In this document: in pieces, positions 7,727 through 14,994 of the stretch
Layout: each line of letters begins with the position of its first letter
Numbering within the stretch: position 1 is the stretch's first letter
Origin: JBBDRJ01 sp963766295
GTDB taxonomy: Bacteria; Actinomycetota; JAICYB01
DNA length: 64,000 nt
Direction: 5' to 3'
Assembly: GCA_963766295.1 (NCBI GenBank)
Contig: CAVXYW010000002.1
Location: 1,674,001-1,738,000 of the forward strand
Notes under the pieces: model-generated
The model's input: only the letters and a program-made list of their open reading frames with translations
The model's database searches: none
What the model was told of the DNA's origin: nothing
Position numbers and translations under genes: made by a program

Positions 7727-8889
7727 GCGAGTCCGGCCTCCCGGAACACGGTCGCCGCGGCGCTCGTTGCTGCGCCTTCCTTCACCGGGTAGCCGAGAGT
7801 CTGCAGAGTCGCCTCGAGAGCGGCGAGCACCATCAGGATGTCGCGCGGTGAGTAGTAGCCGCAGTGCCCGATCCGGAAGATCTTGCCCTTGAGCTTGCCC
7901 TGCCCGGGGGCGACGACGATCCCGTGTTTCTCGCGCAGGTGCGCGGCGATCTTGGCTCCGTCGAGACCTTCGGGCGCGATGATCGGCGTGAGCACGCATG
8001 CGCGCTCGGCCTCGACCACTTGTATGTCCAGGCCGATCGCCTTAGCGCCCTCACGGCAGGCCTTGCCGAGCAACGCATGACGCTCCCAGGACTTCTCGAT
8101 GCCTTCAGCCTCGAGCATCTCGAGCGCCTTGCGGAACGCGGCGAAGATCGTGACGGCCGGCGTGTACGGCGTTTCCGGCGGATCGAGCTCCAAAGACTTC
8201 CGCGCCGTCACCCAGTCCGTGTAGAAGCGCGGGCATTTGGCGGTCTCGTTGGCCTTCCACGCGGCAGCAGAGACCGTGAGGAACGCGATGCCCGGCGGAG
8301 TCATCAAGGCCTTCTGAGACCCGCCGATGCATACGTCGATCCCCCACTCGTCCACGCGCAAGGGAGCAGCCCCGACAGCCGAGATCGCGTCGACGATGTA
8401 CAGCTGCGGCTTGTCCTTCACCGCGCGCCCGATCGCTTCGACGTCGTTCACGATTCCAGTGGAGGTCTCGGAATGCTGGACGAAAACACCCTTGATGGAC
8501 GGGTCGTCCGCCAGCGCCTTCTCGACGTCGGCAGCCTTCGCGTTCGTCCCCCACTCGTATTCGACTACGACCGTTTCGATCCCGTGGATCTCGGCGATCT
8601 TCTGGAAGCGGTCGGCGAAGTTACCCGTGTTTAGAACGAGGATGCGATCACCCGGAGATAGAAGGTTAACGACCGCACTCTCCATCCCCAGAGATCCGGA
8701 CCCGGTGTAGAAGAGGACGTCGTTGCGGGTGAACATCAGGCGCTGCAGCGCGTCGATGCAGCCTTGAAGGATCGCGCCGAAGCGCGGCCCCCGGTGATAG
8801 GGAACCTCGCGCGCCTGCGCCTGCAGTACGTCCGGCGGAACCTCGGTGGGTCCCGGCGCAGCCAGAAACTCCGGTCTCTCGACGCTCAT
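7723..8889 (-). CDS. Class-V aminotransferase, probable phosphoserine (or Ser/Ala-glyoxylate) aminotransferase
   Basis: 388 residues from the ATG at 8889, preceded by GGAGGATGAGG. PLP enzyme of the alanine/serine-glyoxylate aminotransferase branch: it opens with LAAPGPTEVPPDV, has TGSGSLGMESA for the phosphate cradle, VDAISAVGA with the pyridine-N Asp, and the Schiff-base Lys in GGSQKALMTPPG. It is not a canonical SerC sequence. However, its 4 nt overlap with serA strongly suggests it transaminates phosphohydroxypyruvate to phosphoserine, as related enzymes do elsewhere. A role in glyoxylate metabolism cannot be excluded. The mRNA leader carries a leader ORF and a terminator-like hairpin. Confidence 0.85.
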   Translation of the reverse strand: MSVERPEFLAAPGPTEVPPDVLQAQAREVPYHRGPRFGAILQGCIDALQRLMFTRNDVLFYTGSGSLGMESAVVNLLSPGDRILVLNTGNFADRFQKIAEIHGIETVVVEYEWGTNAKAADVEKALADDPSIKGVFVQHSETSTGIVNDVEAIGRAVKDKPQLYIVDAISAVGAAPLRVDEWGIDVCIGGSQKALMTPPGIAFLTVSAAAWKANETAKCPRFYTDWVTARKSLELDPPETPYTPAVTIFAAFRKALEMLEAEGIEKSWERHALLGKACREGAKAIGLDIQVVEAERACVLTPIIAPEGLDGAKIAAHLREKHGIVVAPGQGKLKGKIFRIGHCGYYSPRDILMVLAALEATLQTLGYPVKEGAATSAAATVFREAGLA

Positions 8890-8918
8890 GTCCTCATCCT
8901 CCACGAGTTCTATCCCAA

Positions 8919-8951
8919 CAAAAAACCCCTCGTCGCTGACACGACGAGAGG
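8919..8951 (-). terminator. Intrinsic terminator / attenuator before the aminotransferase-serA operon
   Basis: On the minus strand CCTCTCGTCG and CGACGAGGGG form a 10 bp stem (one wobble pair) with a 6 nt loop, followed by TTTTTT. It lies between the ilvC stop and the aminotransferase start. It could end the ilvBNC transcript, attenuate the serine operon, or do both. Confidence 0.75.
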
Positions 8952-8956
8952 CTGTT

Positions 8957-8982
8957 GCGAGCCCCAAACAGCGGGGGCTCGC
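8957..8982 (-). promoter_or_regulatory. Upstream (pause/anti-terminator) hairpin of the serine-operon leader
   Basis: Perfect 9 bp arms GCGAGCCCC and GGGGCTCGC with an 8 nt loop, starting directly after the stop codon of a 10-codon ORF. Position and sequence match the corresponding hairpin in the ilvB leader. Confidence 0.55.
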
Positions 8983-9015
8983 TTACGGCTTATTCGATCG
9001 CTGCATTTGCTTCAT
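8983..9015 (-). CDS. Putative leader peptide of the aminotransferase-serA operon (10 aa)
   Basis: ATG at 9015 reads MKQMQRSNKP, with TAA abutting the GCGAG hairpin. It contains one Ser codon (TCG), so which amino acid would be sensed is unclear. It is supported mainly by its matching position in the ilvB leader, including a -10-like AATACT 9 nt upstream (9025-9030). Confidence 0.35.
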   Translation of the reverse strand: MKQMQRSNKP

Positions 9016-9064
9016 CACCCCATCAGTATTACACGGACGGCTTCCATCTCCTCGAGCCCTCCAT

Positions 9065-10534
9065 TCAGACGACCGAGATATCGACCGGGGGCCGCATCTT
9101 GCCGACGGCTTTCAGGACGTCGTGGATCGGATGCGACTCGAAGTCGGCGAAGCGCTGGCCCAAACCTGCTCCCCCATCGTCGGAATCGACGGCCGTGAAA
9201 GCCTGCTGCTCGAGCGCGTAGTCGAAGCGCGGCGCCCACTTGCGGGTGCCGAGCCTGGCCGTGGTCGAGCAGTTGTCGACCATGTACGCCACCCCGCGTG
9301 CATGCATGTACGGGAGTAGCGAGTCGACGGCTTCGATCACCGACTCGTTCGCAATCTCTGACCACGGGTGGCCCTTCGCCGCGAGGAGATCGATCTGTGC
9401 GATCGCGACCCCGCAGAACACGCCGGCGGTGAACGGGTCAAGCGGTGTCTCGCGCTGATCGCGCGTCGCCCGGACGTCGGCTCCCACGCTCCACATCCGC
9501 GTACCCTCGATCGGCGGCATCGGCATCGTCTGCAGTCGCTTGCCTGCGTCGACGACCGATTGCAGCTCGGCTCCCGATGCGACGTCGTCGTAGATCTCTG
9601 CGAGCACCGGCGCTGCCGCCTCGTAGGCCGCGACGTAAGCCTTCTGAAACTCGGTCCGTTCGGCATTGTCCAGCCGGTCATAAACACCGATGATCCCGTC
9701 GTAGGAGATCGCACGCGCGATCGGACCCGTGATCGACTCGCACGCACGGACGAACGCGTCCTCGGGCGATGCGCCCTGTGACGTGTAGCGACGGTAGAGC
9801 GACTCGACGATCCCCCACACTGCGCCGAGCAGGATGCCGCGCTCGCCGTAGATGTCCGACTTGTACTCCGATCGCAGCGTGGTCTGGAACGTGTAAGGGG
9901 AGCCGAGACCGATCGCCCACGCGAGCGCGATGTCCGTCGCGCGCCCATCGATGTCTTGTTCCACAGCGAAGCTGCAGTTGATGCCGGCGCCGTTGATCTC
10001 GCGTCCCTGTTCGTATAGGCGGCGCACCGACGGGCCCATCCCCTTCGGACACACACCGACGACGTTGATGTTGGCGGGGAAGGTCGCGCCGTCGTTCTCC
10101 ATCACGCCGAGGAGGAACCCGTGCGAGAGGCCAAGCGTCGCTCCGGACTTCATCGCCTTGAAGACCTCAGGGTAAAGCTCTGCCTGCGCGGCGTCGGCGA
10201 TCAAAAGCAGAACGAGATCCGAGGTTGCGATCACGTCGAAGACCTCGCCGAGCGTTCCGCGGACTTGAGTGAATCCCGCCGCTTCGGCTTCCTTCGCCGA
10301 GGACGATCCCGGCCGGAGCCCGATCTTGACCGTGATGTTGGAACCCTCGAGGGAGTCGCGGAGGTTCTGCGCCTGCGCCGGGCCTTGGGAGCCCCAGCCG
10401 ATTACGCCGATCTGGGTTATGCCCTCGAACACTTCAGGGAGTTTCTTGAAGAGATTCCGCCCGCCACGGACGTAACCCTCCTTCTTGCCCACCAGCTCGA
10501 ACGTCTCGACCTCGAAATGCCTGGACGTGAACAT
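9065..10534 (-). CDS. ilvC: Ketol-acid reductoisomerase, class II, plant-like
   Basis: 489 residues. Converts 2-acetolactate (or aceto-hydroxybutyrate) to the dihydroxy acid using NADPH and Mg2+, the second common step of Ile/Val/Leu synthesis. The Rossmann motif is GWGSQGPAQAQNLRDS, followed by SHGFLLG, CPKGMGPSVRRLYEQG and metal-site DIYGERGILLGAVWGIVESL. The C-terminus has INESV-like ANESVIEAVDS and DNCSTTARLGTRKWAPRFDY. Length and motifs match the long class-II enzyme of plants far better than the roughly 335-residue class-I enzyme usual in Actinobacteria. It starts at ATG 10534, 5 nt after ilvN. Confidence 0.95.
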   Translation of the reverse strand: MFTSRHFEVETFELVGKKEGYVRGGRNLFKKLPEVFEGITQIGVIGWGSQGPAQAQNLRDSLEGSNITVKIGLRPGSSSAKEAEAAGFTQVRGTLGEVFDVIATSDLVLLLIADAAQAELYPEVFKAMKSGATLGLSHGFLLGVMENDGATFPANINVVGVCPKGMGPSVRRLYEQGREINGAGINCSFAVEQDIDGRATDIALAWAIGLGSPYTFQTTLRSEYKSDIYGERGILLGAVWGIVESLYRRYTSQGASPEDAFVRACESITGPIARAISYDGIIGVYDRLDNAERTEFQKAYVAAYEAAAPVLAEIYDDVASGAELQSVVDAGKRLQTMPMPPIEGTRMWSVGADVRATRDQRETPLDPFTAGVFCGVAIAQIDLLAAKGHPWSEIANESVIEAVDSLLPYMHARGVAYMVDNCSTTARLGTRKWAPRFDYALEQQAFTAVDSDDGGAGLGQRFADFESHPIHDVLKAVGKMRPPVDISVV

Positions 10535-10539
10535 CGCCT

Positions 10540-11130
10540 CTACCCCGCTTCCTCGATCTCTGCTTCGCTGCGCACCACGGAAAGGTACGCGTCCTCGATT
10601 GTGTGCTTCCCGCGCGCGATCGCGACCATGCCGGTCTGGGCAAGCTCGCGGATCCCGTAGGGCCTCAGGATCTCAATCAGGGCTCCGAGCTTCTCCGGCG
10701 TCCCAGTTGCTTCAAGTGAAAGAGCCTCGGGGTGAACGTCGACGATCTTCGCGCGGAAGATATCCGCGATCTCGAGGATCTGCGAACGAACTCCGGCATC
10801 GGCGTTGACCTTGATGAGGACGAGCTCACGCTCGACGGCATCGTGAGCCAGCTCCTCGACGTGGATCACGTTGATGAGCTTGTCGAGCTGCCGGGTCACC
10901 TGCTCGAGCGGCTTGGCCTCGACTTTGACGACGATCGTCATGCGTGACACCGCCGGGTCCTCTGTGGGACCCACGGCCAGCGACTCGATGTTGAACCCGC
11001 GGCGCGCGAACATACCCGCGATCCGGGCCAGGACACCCGGCCTGTTCTGGACGAGCACGGAAAGCGTGTGCAGTCCTTTGCGTCCGCGTGGTGCGGGCGC
11101 GTCGTATAGCGCGTCTCTGGGCTGCTGCAT
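10540..11130 (-). CDS. ilvN: Acetolactate synthase small (regulatory) subunit
   Basis: 196 residues from the ATG at 11130, which overlaps the ilvB stop as TGATG; the frame remains open further upstream only as a shadow of ilvB. The N-terminal ACT domain starts LHTLSVLVQNRPGVLARIAG and contains RGFNIESLAVGPTEDP, the valine-binding region of the family. A second ACT-like half follows (REL-LIKV to ETGMV-like AQTGMVAIARG). It activates IlvB and confers end-product inhibition. Confidence 0.95.
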   Translation of the reverse strand: MQQPRDALYDAPAPRGRKGLHTLSVLVQNRPGVLARIAGMFARRGFNIESLAVGPTEDPAVSRMTIVVKVEAKPLEQVTRQLDKLINVIHVEELAHDAVERELVLIKVNADAGVRSQILEIADIFRAKIVDVHPEALSLEATGTPEKLGALIEILRPYGIRELAQTGMVAIARGKHTIEDAYLSVVRSEAEIEEAG

Positions 11131-12881
11131 CAGTCGTCCCTTTCGAATTCGGGAGCCGCGAAGCGCGGGTCCATGATGATGTCGTCGTTGGATGCGGCCG
11201 CCGGCACCATCGGGTAGCACTTCTCGGCCGGGTCGCAGCGGAAGTCGATCACGACGGTTCTGTCCTTGATCGACTGCGCCTTCTCGACGACGGGCTCGAC
11301 CTCTTCGGGATGCTCGACGCGGAAGCCGATCGCTCCGTAAGCCTCGGCGAGCTTCACGTAGTCGGGGCAGTCCTGCCCGAGGAAGATCCCGCTGAACCGT
11401 CCGTCGTAGAAGAGCTCCTGCCATTGGCGAACCATGCCGAGGTAGGCATTGTTGAGGATCCCGATCTTGATCGGGATGTTCTCGGTGGTCATCGTTGCGA
11501 GCTCCTGGCACGTCATCTGGAAACAGCCGTCGCCGTCGATGACCCACACGTCCTCTTCCGGACGAGCGACCTTGGCCCCCATTCCGGCAGGGACTCCGTA
11601 GCCCATCGCGCCGACGCCGCCGGAGTTGATCCAGCTGTTGGGCTTGCTGAACTTGATGTATTGGGACGCGAACATCTGGTGCTGGCCCACGCCGGACGCG
11701 AAGATCGCGTCGCCGCCCGTCACTTTTCCGATCGTGTCGACAACGTGCTGGGGCAAGAGCTGTCCGTTGGACGATTCGTCCGGATAGCGAAGCGGGAAGC
11801 GCTGCTGCCAGTCGCGCAGCTGCGCCTTCCACTTTGTTAGGTCGGGCTGCTCGGGCTTCGCACGCTTCCATTCCTCATTCAGCTGACGGATGACGTGCTT
11901 GGCGTTACCGACGATGCCGACGTCGACCTTCCGGTTCTTACCGATCTCGGAAGGGTCGATGTCGACGTGGACGATCTTCGCGTGCGGAGCGAAGCTCGCG
12001 AGCTTGCCGGTAACGCGGTCGTCGAAACGAGTGCCGAGCGCGATCAAGAGGTCGGCGTGCTGCATGGATGTAACGGCCGTGTAGTTGCCGTGCATGCCGG
12101 GCATGCCGAGGCAGAGCTCGTGGCCGTCCGGCAACGCACCACGTGCCATCAATGTCGTCACGGCCGGGATCCCGGTGAGCTCACAGAACTCACGCAGCTC
12201 TTCGGACGCGAAGCTCTTGATGATCCCGCCGCCGGCGTAGACGATCGGCTGCTTCGCCTGCGCGATCAGCTCGACGGCAGCGCGAACCTCGCGCGGGTCG
12301 CCGAATGTGCGTGGGCGGTAGCCGGGCATGTCGACGGAGTCCGGGTACCACCACTCGGTCTGGTTCTGTAGGACGTCCTTCGGGATGTCGACGAGCACGG
12401 GTCCGGGACGTCCCGTCGTGGCGACGTGGAAGGCCTCGTTGATGACCTGCGGGATGTCGTGGGCATCCATGACCAGCCAGTTGTGCTTGGTCACCGGAAT
12501 CGTGATGCCTGTCACGTCGGCTTCCTGGAAGGCGTCACCGCCGATGGCGAAGGTGTTCACCTGACCGGTGATGGCGACCATGGGAATCGAGTCCATCCAA
12601 GCGGACGCCAGACCGGTCACCAAGTTCGTAGCGCCGGGCCCGCTCGTGGCGAAACAAACGCCGGGGATCCCGCTGGCCTGCGCGTAGCCGTCCGCCGCGT
12701 GGGACGCCCCTTGCTCGTGCCTGCACAGGATGTGCCGGATGTCGGAGTCGATCAGGGGGTCGTAGGCGGGCAGGATCGTGCCCCCGGGGATGCCGAAGAT
12801 ATGCCTCACCCCTTCGTGCTCCAGCGAATGGATGAGGCTTTGCGCCCCAGTGATCTTTGTTCCCTTCTTGATCTCCCTCAT
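11130..12881 (-). CDS. ilvB: Acetolactate synthase large subunit
   Basis: 583 residues. ThDP-, Mg2+- and FAD-dependent condensation of two pyruvates (or pyruvate and 2-ketobutyrate), the first common branched-chain step. FGIPGGTILPAYD and the catalytic Glu in CRHEQGASHAADGYA lie in the PYR domain. SGPGATNLVTGLA and the FAD-domain block GTRFDDRVTGK follow. The ThDP motif is GDGCFQMTCQELATM ending at NNAYLGMVRQWQ. Start ATG 12881 has AGGAGGAGTC directly upstream. It leads the ilvB-ilvN-ilvC operon and is preceded by a full attenuator leader. Confidence 0.97.
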   Translation of the reverse strand: MREIKKGTKITGAQSLIHSLEHEGVRHIFGIPGGTILPAYDPLIDSDIRHILCRHEQGASHAADGYAQASGIPGVCFATSGPGATNLVTGLASAWMDSIPMVAITGQVNTFAIGGDAFQEADVTGITIPVTKHNWLVMDAHDIPQVINEAFHVATTGRPGPVLVDIPKDVLQNQTEWWYPDSVDMPGYRPRTFGDPREVRAAVELIAQAKQPIVYAGGGIIKSFASEELREFCELTGIPAVTTLMARGALPDGHELCLGMPGMHGNYTAVTSMQHADLLIALGTRFDDRVTGKLASFAPHAKIVHVDIDPSEIGKNRKVDVGIVGNAKHVIRQLNEEWKRAKPEQPDLTKWKAQLRDWQQRFPLRYPDESSNGQLLPQHVVDTIGKVTGGDAIFASGVGQHQMFASQYIKFSKPNSWINSGGVGAMGYGVPAGMGAKVARPEEDVWVIDGDGCFQMTCQELATMTTENIPIKIGILNNAYLGMVRQWQELFYDGRFSGIFLGQDCPDYVKLAEAYGAIGFRVEHPEEVEPVVEKAQSIKDRTVVIDFRCDPAEKCYPMVPAAASNDDIIMDPRFAAPEFERDD

Positions 12882-12910
12882 GACTCCTCCTCTTCAAACT
12901 CTCTCGTGAT

Positions 12911-12942
12911 AAGAAAAACCTCCCGTCCTTTCGGACGAGAGG
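12911..12942 (-). terminator. Intrinsic terminator in the ilvB leader (attenuator)
   Basis: On the minus strand CCTCTCGTCC, loop GAAA, GGACGGGAGG (10 bp, one wobble pair), then TTTTTCTT. It lies 30 nt upstream of the ilvB ATG within the same transcript as the leader peptide, so its likely role is attenuation rather than operon ending. Confidence 0.8.
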
Positions 12943-12947
12943 CGTCT

Positions 12948-12976
12948 GTAGGCGAGCGCCGCGAGCGCTCGCCTAC
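12948..12976 (-). promoter_or_regulatory. ilvB leader: pause/anti-terminator hairpin
   Basis: Perfect 11 bp arms GTAGGCGAGCG and CGCTCGCCTAC (loop 7 nt). The TAG stop of the leader ORF is inside the arm, so a ribosome at the control codons would block or free this hairpin. Confidence 0.7.
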
Positions 12977-13011
12977 GTGATAAGTACGTTCGACGTCCAG
13001 GTCAGCTTCAT
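12973..13011 (-). CDS. ilvBNC leader peptide (12 aa) with Val-Leu-Ile control codons
   Basis: ATG at 13011 reads MKLTWTSNVLIT. The consecutive codons GTA CTT ATC encode Val, Leu and Ile, exactly the three end products of the pathway, and GTA and CTT are uncommon in this GC-rich genome. The stop TAG lies in the first arm of the hairpin. The start is only 8 nt after the -10 box, so the leader mRNA is nearly leaderless. Confidence 0.75.
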   Translation of the reverse strand: MKLTWTSNVLIT

Positions 13012-13019
13012 GGACGACC

Positions 13020-13049
13020 AGTATGCCCGGACTCTTCCGGCATCGTCAA
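13020..13049 (-). promoter_or_regulatory. Promoter of ilvBNC
   Basis: TTGACG (13044-13049) and CATACT (13020-13025) on the minus strand, separated by 18 bp, a good match to a housekeeping sigma promoter. Predicted transcription start is 1-3 nt before the leader-peptide ATG. Confidence 0.7.
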
Positions 13050-13076
13050 CCACTGCAACTTCCGGACGTCGGAGTA

Positions 13077-13588
13077 TTACGTCGCCGCAGCGCTCACATC
13101 GTCGATCTGCAGCCACGTGTCGCCGTTGGCCCAGAGTCCTCCGAAGAGCTCAACGCTCGAGTTCGCTCCCGTACTCACGTTGACGGTGCGCTGCGTGTAC
13201 CCATCCAGACGACCGAATGCGTCTCGCCGAGCACTTGGCCACCGAGCGTTCGAAGGCCGAAGTATCCCGCGGTGTTGTTGGCGGACGTCCGGATCCACGC
13301 GGTTACCGCGTAGACGCGGTTGGGCGCTACTGAGATCGTCTGATGCAAATCGTTCCAACCGCTCGTATTGCGCACCCAGCCGTTGCCGACACCTGTTCGG
13401 GCGAAGCCGCCGCCGTCCCTGCCGCAGTTGCCGGTGCAGGCCCACGGAGCTAATCCGCTTTCGAAACCACCGTTGACGACGGGATTGGATGGCGGTGGCG
13501 GAGGCGGTCCGCCCGGTGCTGACGCTGTCGCCGCTCGACCTCTTCGCGAGACAATCCATGCGGGCCACGAGGTAAGGCGCTGGGAGCA
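13077..13588 (-). pseudogene. Carbohydrate-binding-module-like protein remnant
   Basis: One minus-strand frame encodes a proline-run linker (six Pro) followed by NPVVNGGFESGLAPW and a beta-sandwich-like sequence (TAWIRTSANNTAGYFGLR). Around 13200-13220 the sense continues in another frame (RLDGYTQRTVNVSTGANSS to WLQIDDVSAAA), so one base is missing (or two extra). No start codon is present in the first frame: a TGA lies just upstream of 13588. The NGGFE-G--W opening and final IDDV are typical of CBM4/9/22-like sugar-binding domains. It lies just downstream of a sugar dehydrogenase gene and may once have been a secreted partner or a C-terminal domain. Now probably dead. Confidence 0.6.
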
Positions 13589-13662
13589 TCACCGGCGAAT
13601 GTCGACACCTTGTGAGAGTAAACGGCAGCGTACCGGCTGTTCGGAAGGTGCCTAGCTCGACC

Positions 13663-14952
13663 TCAAGCGGGGTCTATCCGATAGAAACCGCCGCCGAGCG
13701 ACATGACGTACAGCTCGCCCGAGCTGTCCTGACCGAACGATGCGAATTGCTGCACTTCCGGCCCGAGGAACCTGTGGCCTTGCGCACGGCCGTCCTTGAA
13801 GACGAAGCCTCTCAGGCGTCCCACGCAGAAATCGGCGAACAGGTATGCGCCGTAGAGGTTGTCGATCCTGCTGCCGCGATAGACGTAGCCACCTGTTACC
13901 GAGCAGTTGCCGTCGTCGTGGTTGTACTCGAACACCGGACCAACGTGCCCGGGCGGCGCGGCACCGCGGAACTCATGGTTTCCTTCGCGCAGACGCCATC
14001 CGTAGTTCGTCCCCTTCGCGCTGCCCGGCTGCCGATCGACCTCTTCCCAGATGTACTGACCGACGTCGCCGATCCAAAGGTCGCCATTCTGCTTGTCGAA
14101 TGACCAGCGCCACGGATTCCGCAGACCGAATGCCCAGATCTCGTCCCGGCCGTCTTTTCCGATGAACGGATTGCTCGACGGGCTGTGATAAGGACCGTCG
14201 TCCGTCTTCTTCGGATCGATGCGAAGCATCTTGCCCAGCAACGAGTTGATGTTCTGCGCGTTGTTGCCGGTGTCTCCGGCTCCACCGCCATCACCCGTTC
14301 CGATGTAAAGGAACCCGTCAGGTCCAAACCGGATGTTGCCGCCGTTGTGGTTGCCGGCTTGGTCGTCCATGACGAGAACATCTCGCGGAGAGGTTCCTTT
14401 GCTTCCCGAGAAGGTGTACTCACGAACGACCTGATGGTGGAACGGCTGCGCGCGGTCCGTGAAATAGACGTAGAACTTGTCGCCCTGCTTGTTGAAGTCG
14501 AACCCGAGGAAGCCCTGCTCCCCTTCGTTGGTCACTTGGGACGAGATATCCAGGACGGTCGAGGTGACCTTTCCTCCCTTAACCGCCCTGATGCGCCCGC
14601 CTTTTTCACCCACGTAGAGGGTCGAGTCGTCCGGCCTCTGACTGAGAGCGATCGGTTCGCTCATGTCGAGGATCTTCGTCAGCTTCAAGTTGGCCTTCGC
14701 GAAATCGGCCGGTGTCGCCGTCTTGGGCGGCGCTGTTGGACGCGGTGTGGATTCGCTCGTCCGCCGCGGTGAGGATCTCGGGCTCTTCAGGTCGACCGAC
14801 GAGTCCGCAGAACCCGTCTCACGAGCCGGCGAGACGACCTGATCTTCTGACTCGCCGTCCCCGCCACACGACGCCAGAAGTGCTGCCACACAAAAGAGCG
14901 CTGCCAGGCGCAGCAACGAAGATCTTCGGGTGTTCAAGGGATTCGGGGTCAA
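13663..14952 (-). CDS. PQQ-dependent sugar (sorbosone/aldose) dehydrogenase lipoprotein, copy 1
   Basis: 429 residues from the TTG at 14952. The signal peptide ends in the lipobox LLASC (Cys about residue 29), so the enzyme is exported and lipid-anchored, followed by a Ser/Thr/Pro-rich linker of about 60 residues. The catalytic part is the six-bladed propeller of soluble aldose dehydrogenases: IALSQRPDD, GEQGFLGFDF, NHNGGNIRFGPDGFLYIGTG and FGLRNPWRWSFD. These enzymes oxidise sugars with PQQ; no PQQ synthesis genes are visible here. A second copy lies 42 nt upstream with a shared promoter box. Confidence 0.85.
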   Translation of the reverse strand: MTPNPLNTRRSSLLRLAALFCVAALLASCGGDGESEDQVVSPARETGSADSSVDLKSPRSSPRRTSESTPRPTAPPKTATPADFAKANLKLTKILDMSEPIALSQRPDDSTLYVGEKGGRIRAVKGGKVTSTVLDISSQVTNEGEQGFLGFDFNKQGDKFYVYFTDRAQPFHHQVVREYTFSGSKGTSPRDVLVMDDQAGNHNGGNIRFGPDGFLYIGTGDGGGAGDTGNNAQNINSLLGKMLRIDPKKTDDGPYHSPSSNPFIGKDGRDEIWAFGLRNPWRWSFDKQNGDLWIGDVGQYIWEEVDRQPGSAKGTNYGWRLREGNHEFRGAAPPGHVGPVFEYNHDDGNCSVTGGYVYRGSRIDNLYGAYLFADFCVGRLRGFVFKDGRAQGHRFLGPEVQQFASFGQDSSGELYVMSLGGGFYRIDPA

Positions 14953-14957
14953 GGCTC

Positions 14958-14970
14958 GTACACGTTAGCG
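14958..14970 (-). promoter_or_regulatory. Conserved box upstream of sugar dehydrogenase copy 1
   Basis: CGCTAACGTGTAC on the minus strand, 5 nt before the TTG start. Twelve of 13 bases are shared, at the same spacing, with copy 2, suggesting a common promoter (TAACGT as -10) and leaderless translation. Confidence 0.45.
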
Positions 14971-14994
14971 GCCCGAGTCCGATCCCGCAGGTGA

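Noticed and set aside
8919..9064. T-box riboswitch in the serine-operon leader
   Set aside because: No T-box sequence or specifier-loop architecture is visible; the hairpins match the leader-peptide type in front of ilvB.
10540..11871. 443-codon open frame suggesting a longer IlvN
   Set aside because: The first 247 codons lie inside ilvB in another frame and have no family features. The ATG at 11130 overlaps the ilvB stop and starts right before the ACT domain.
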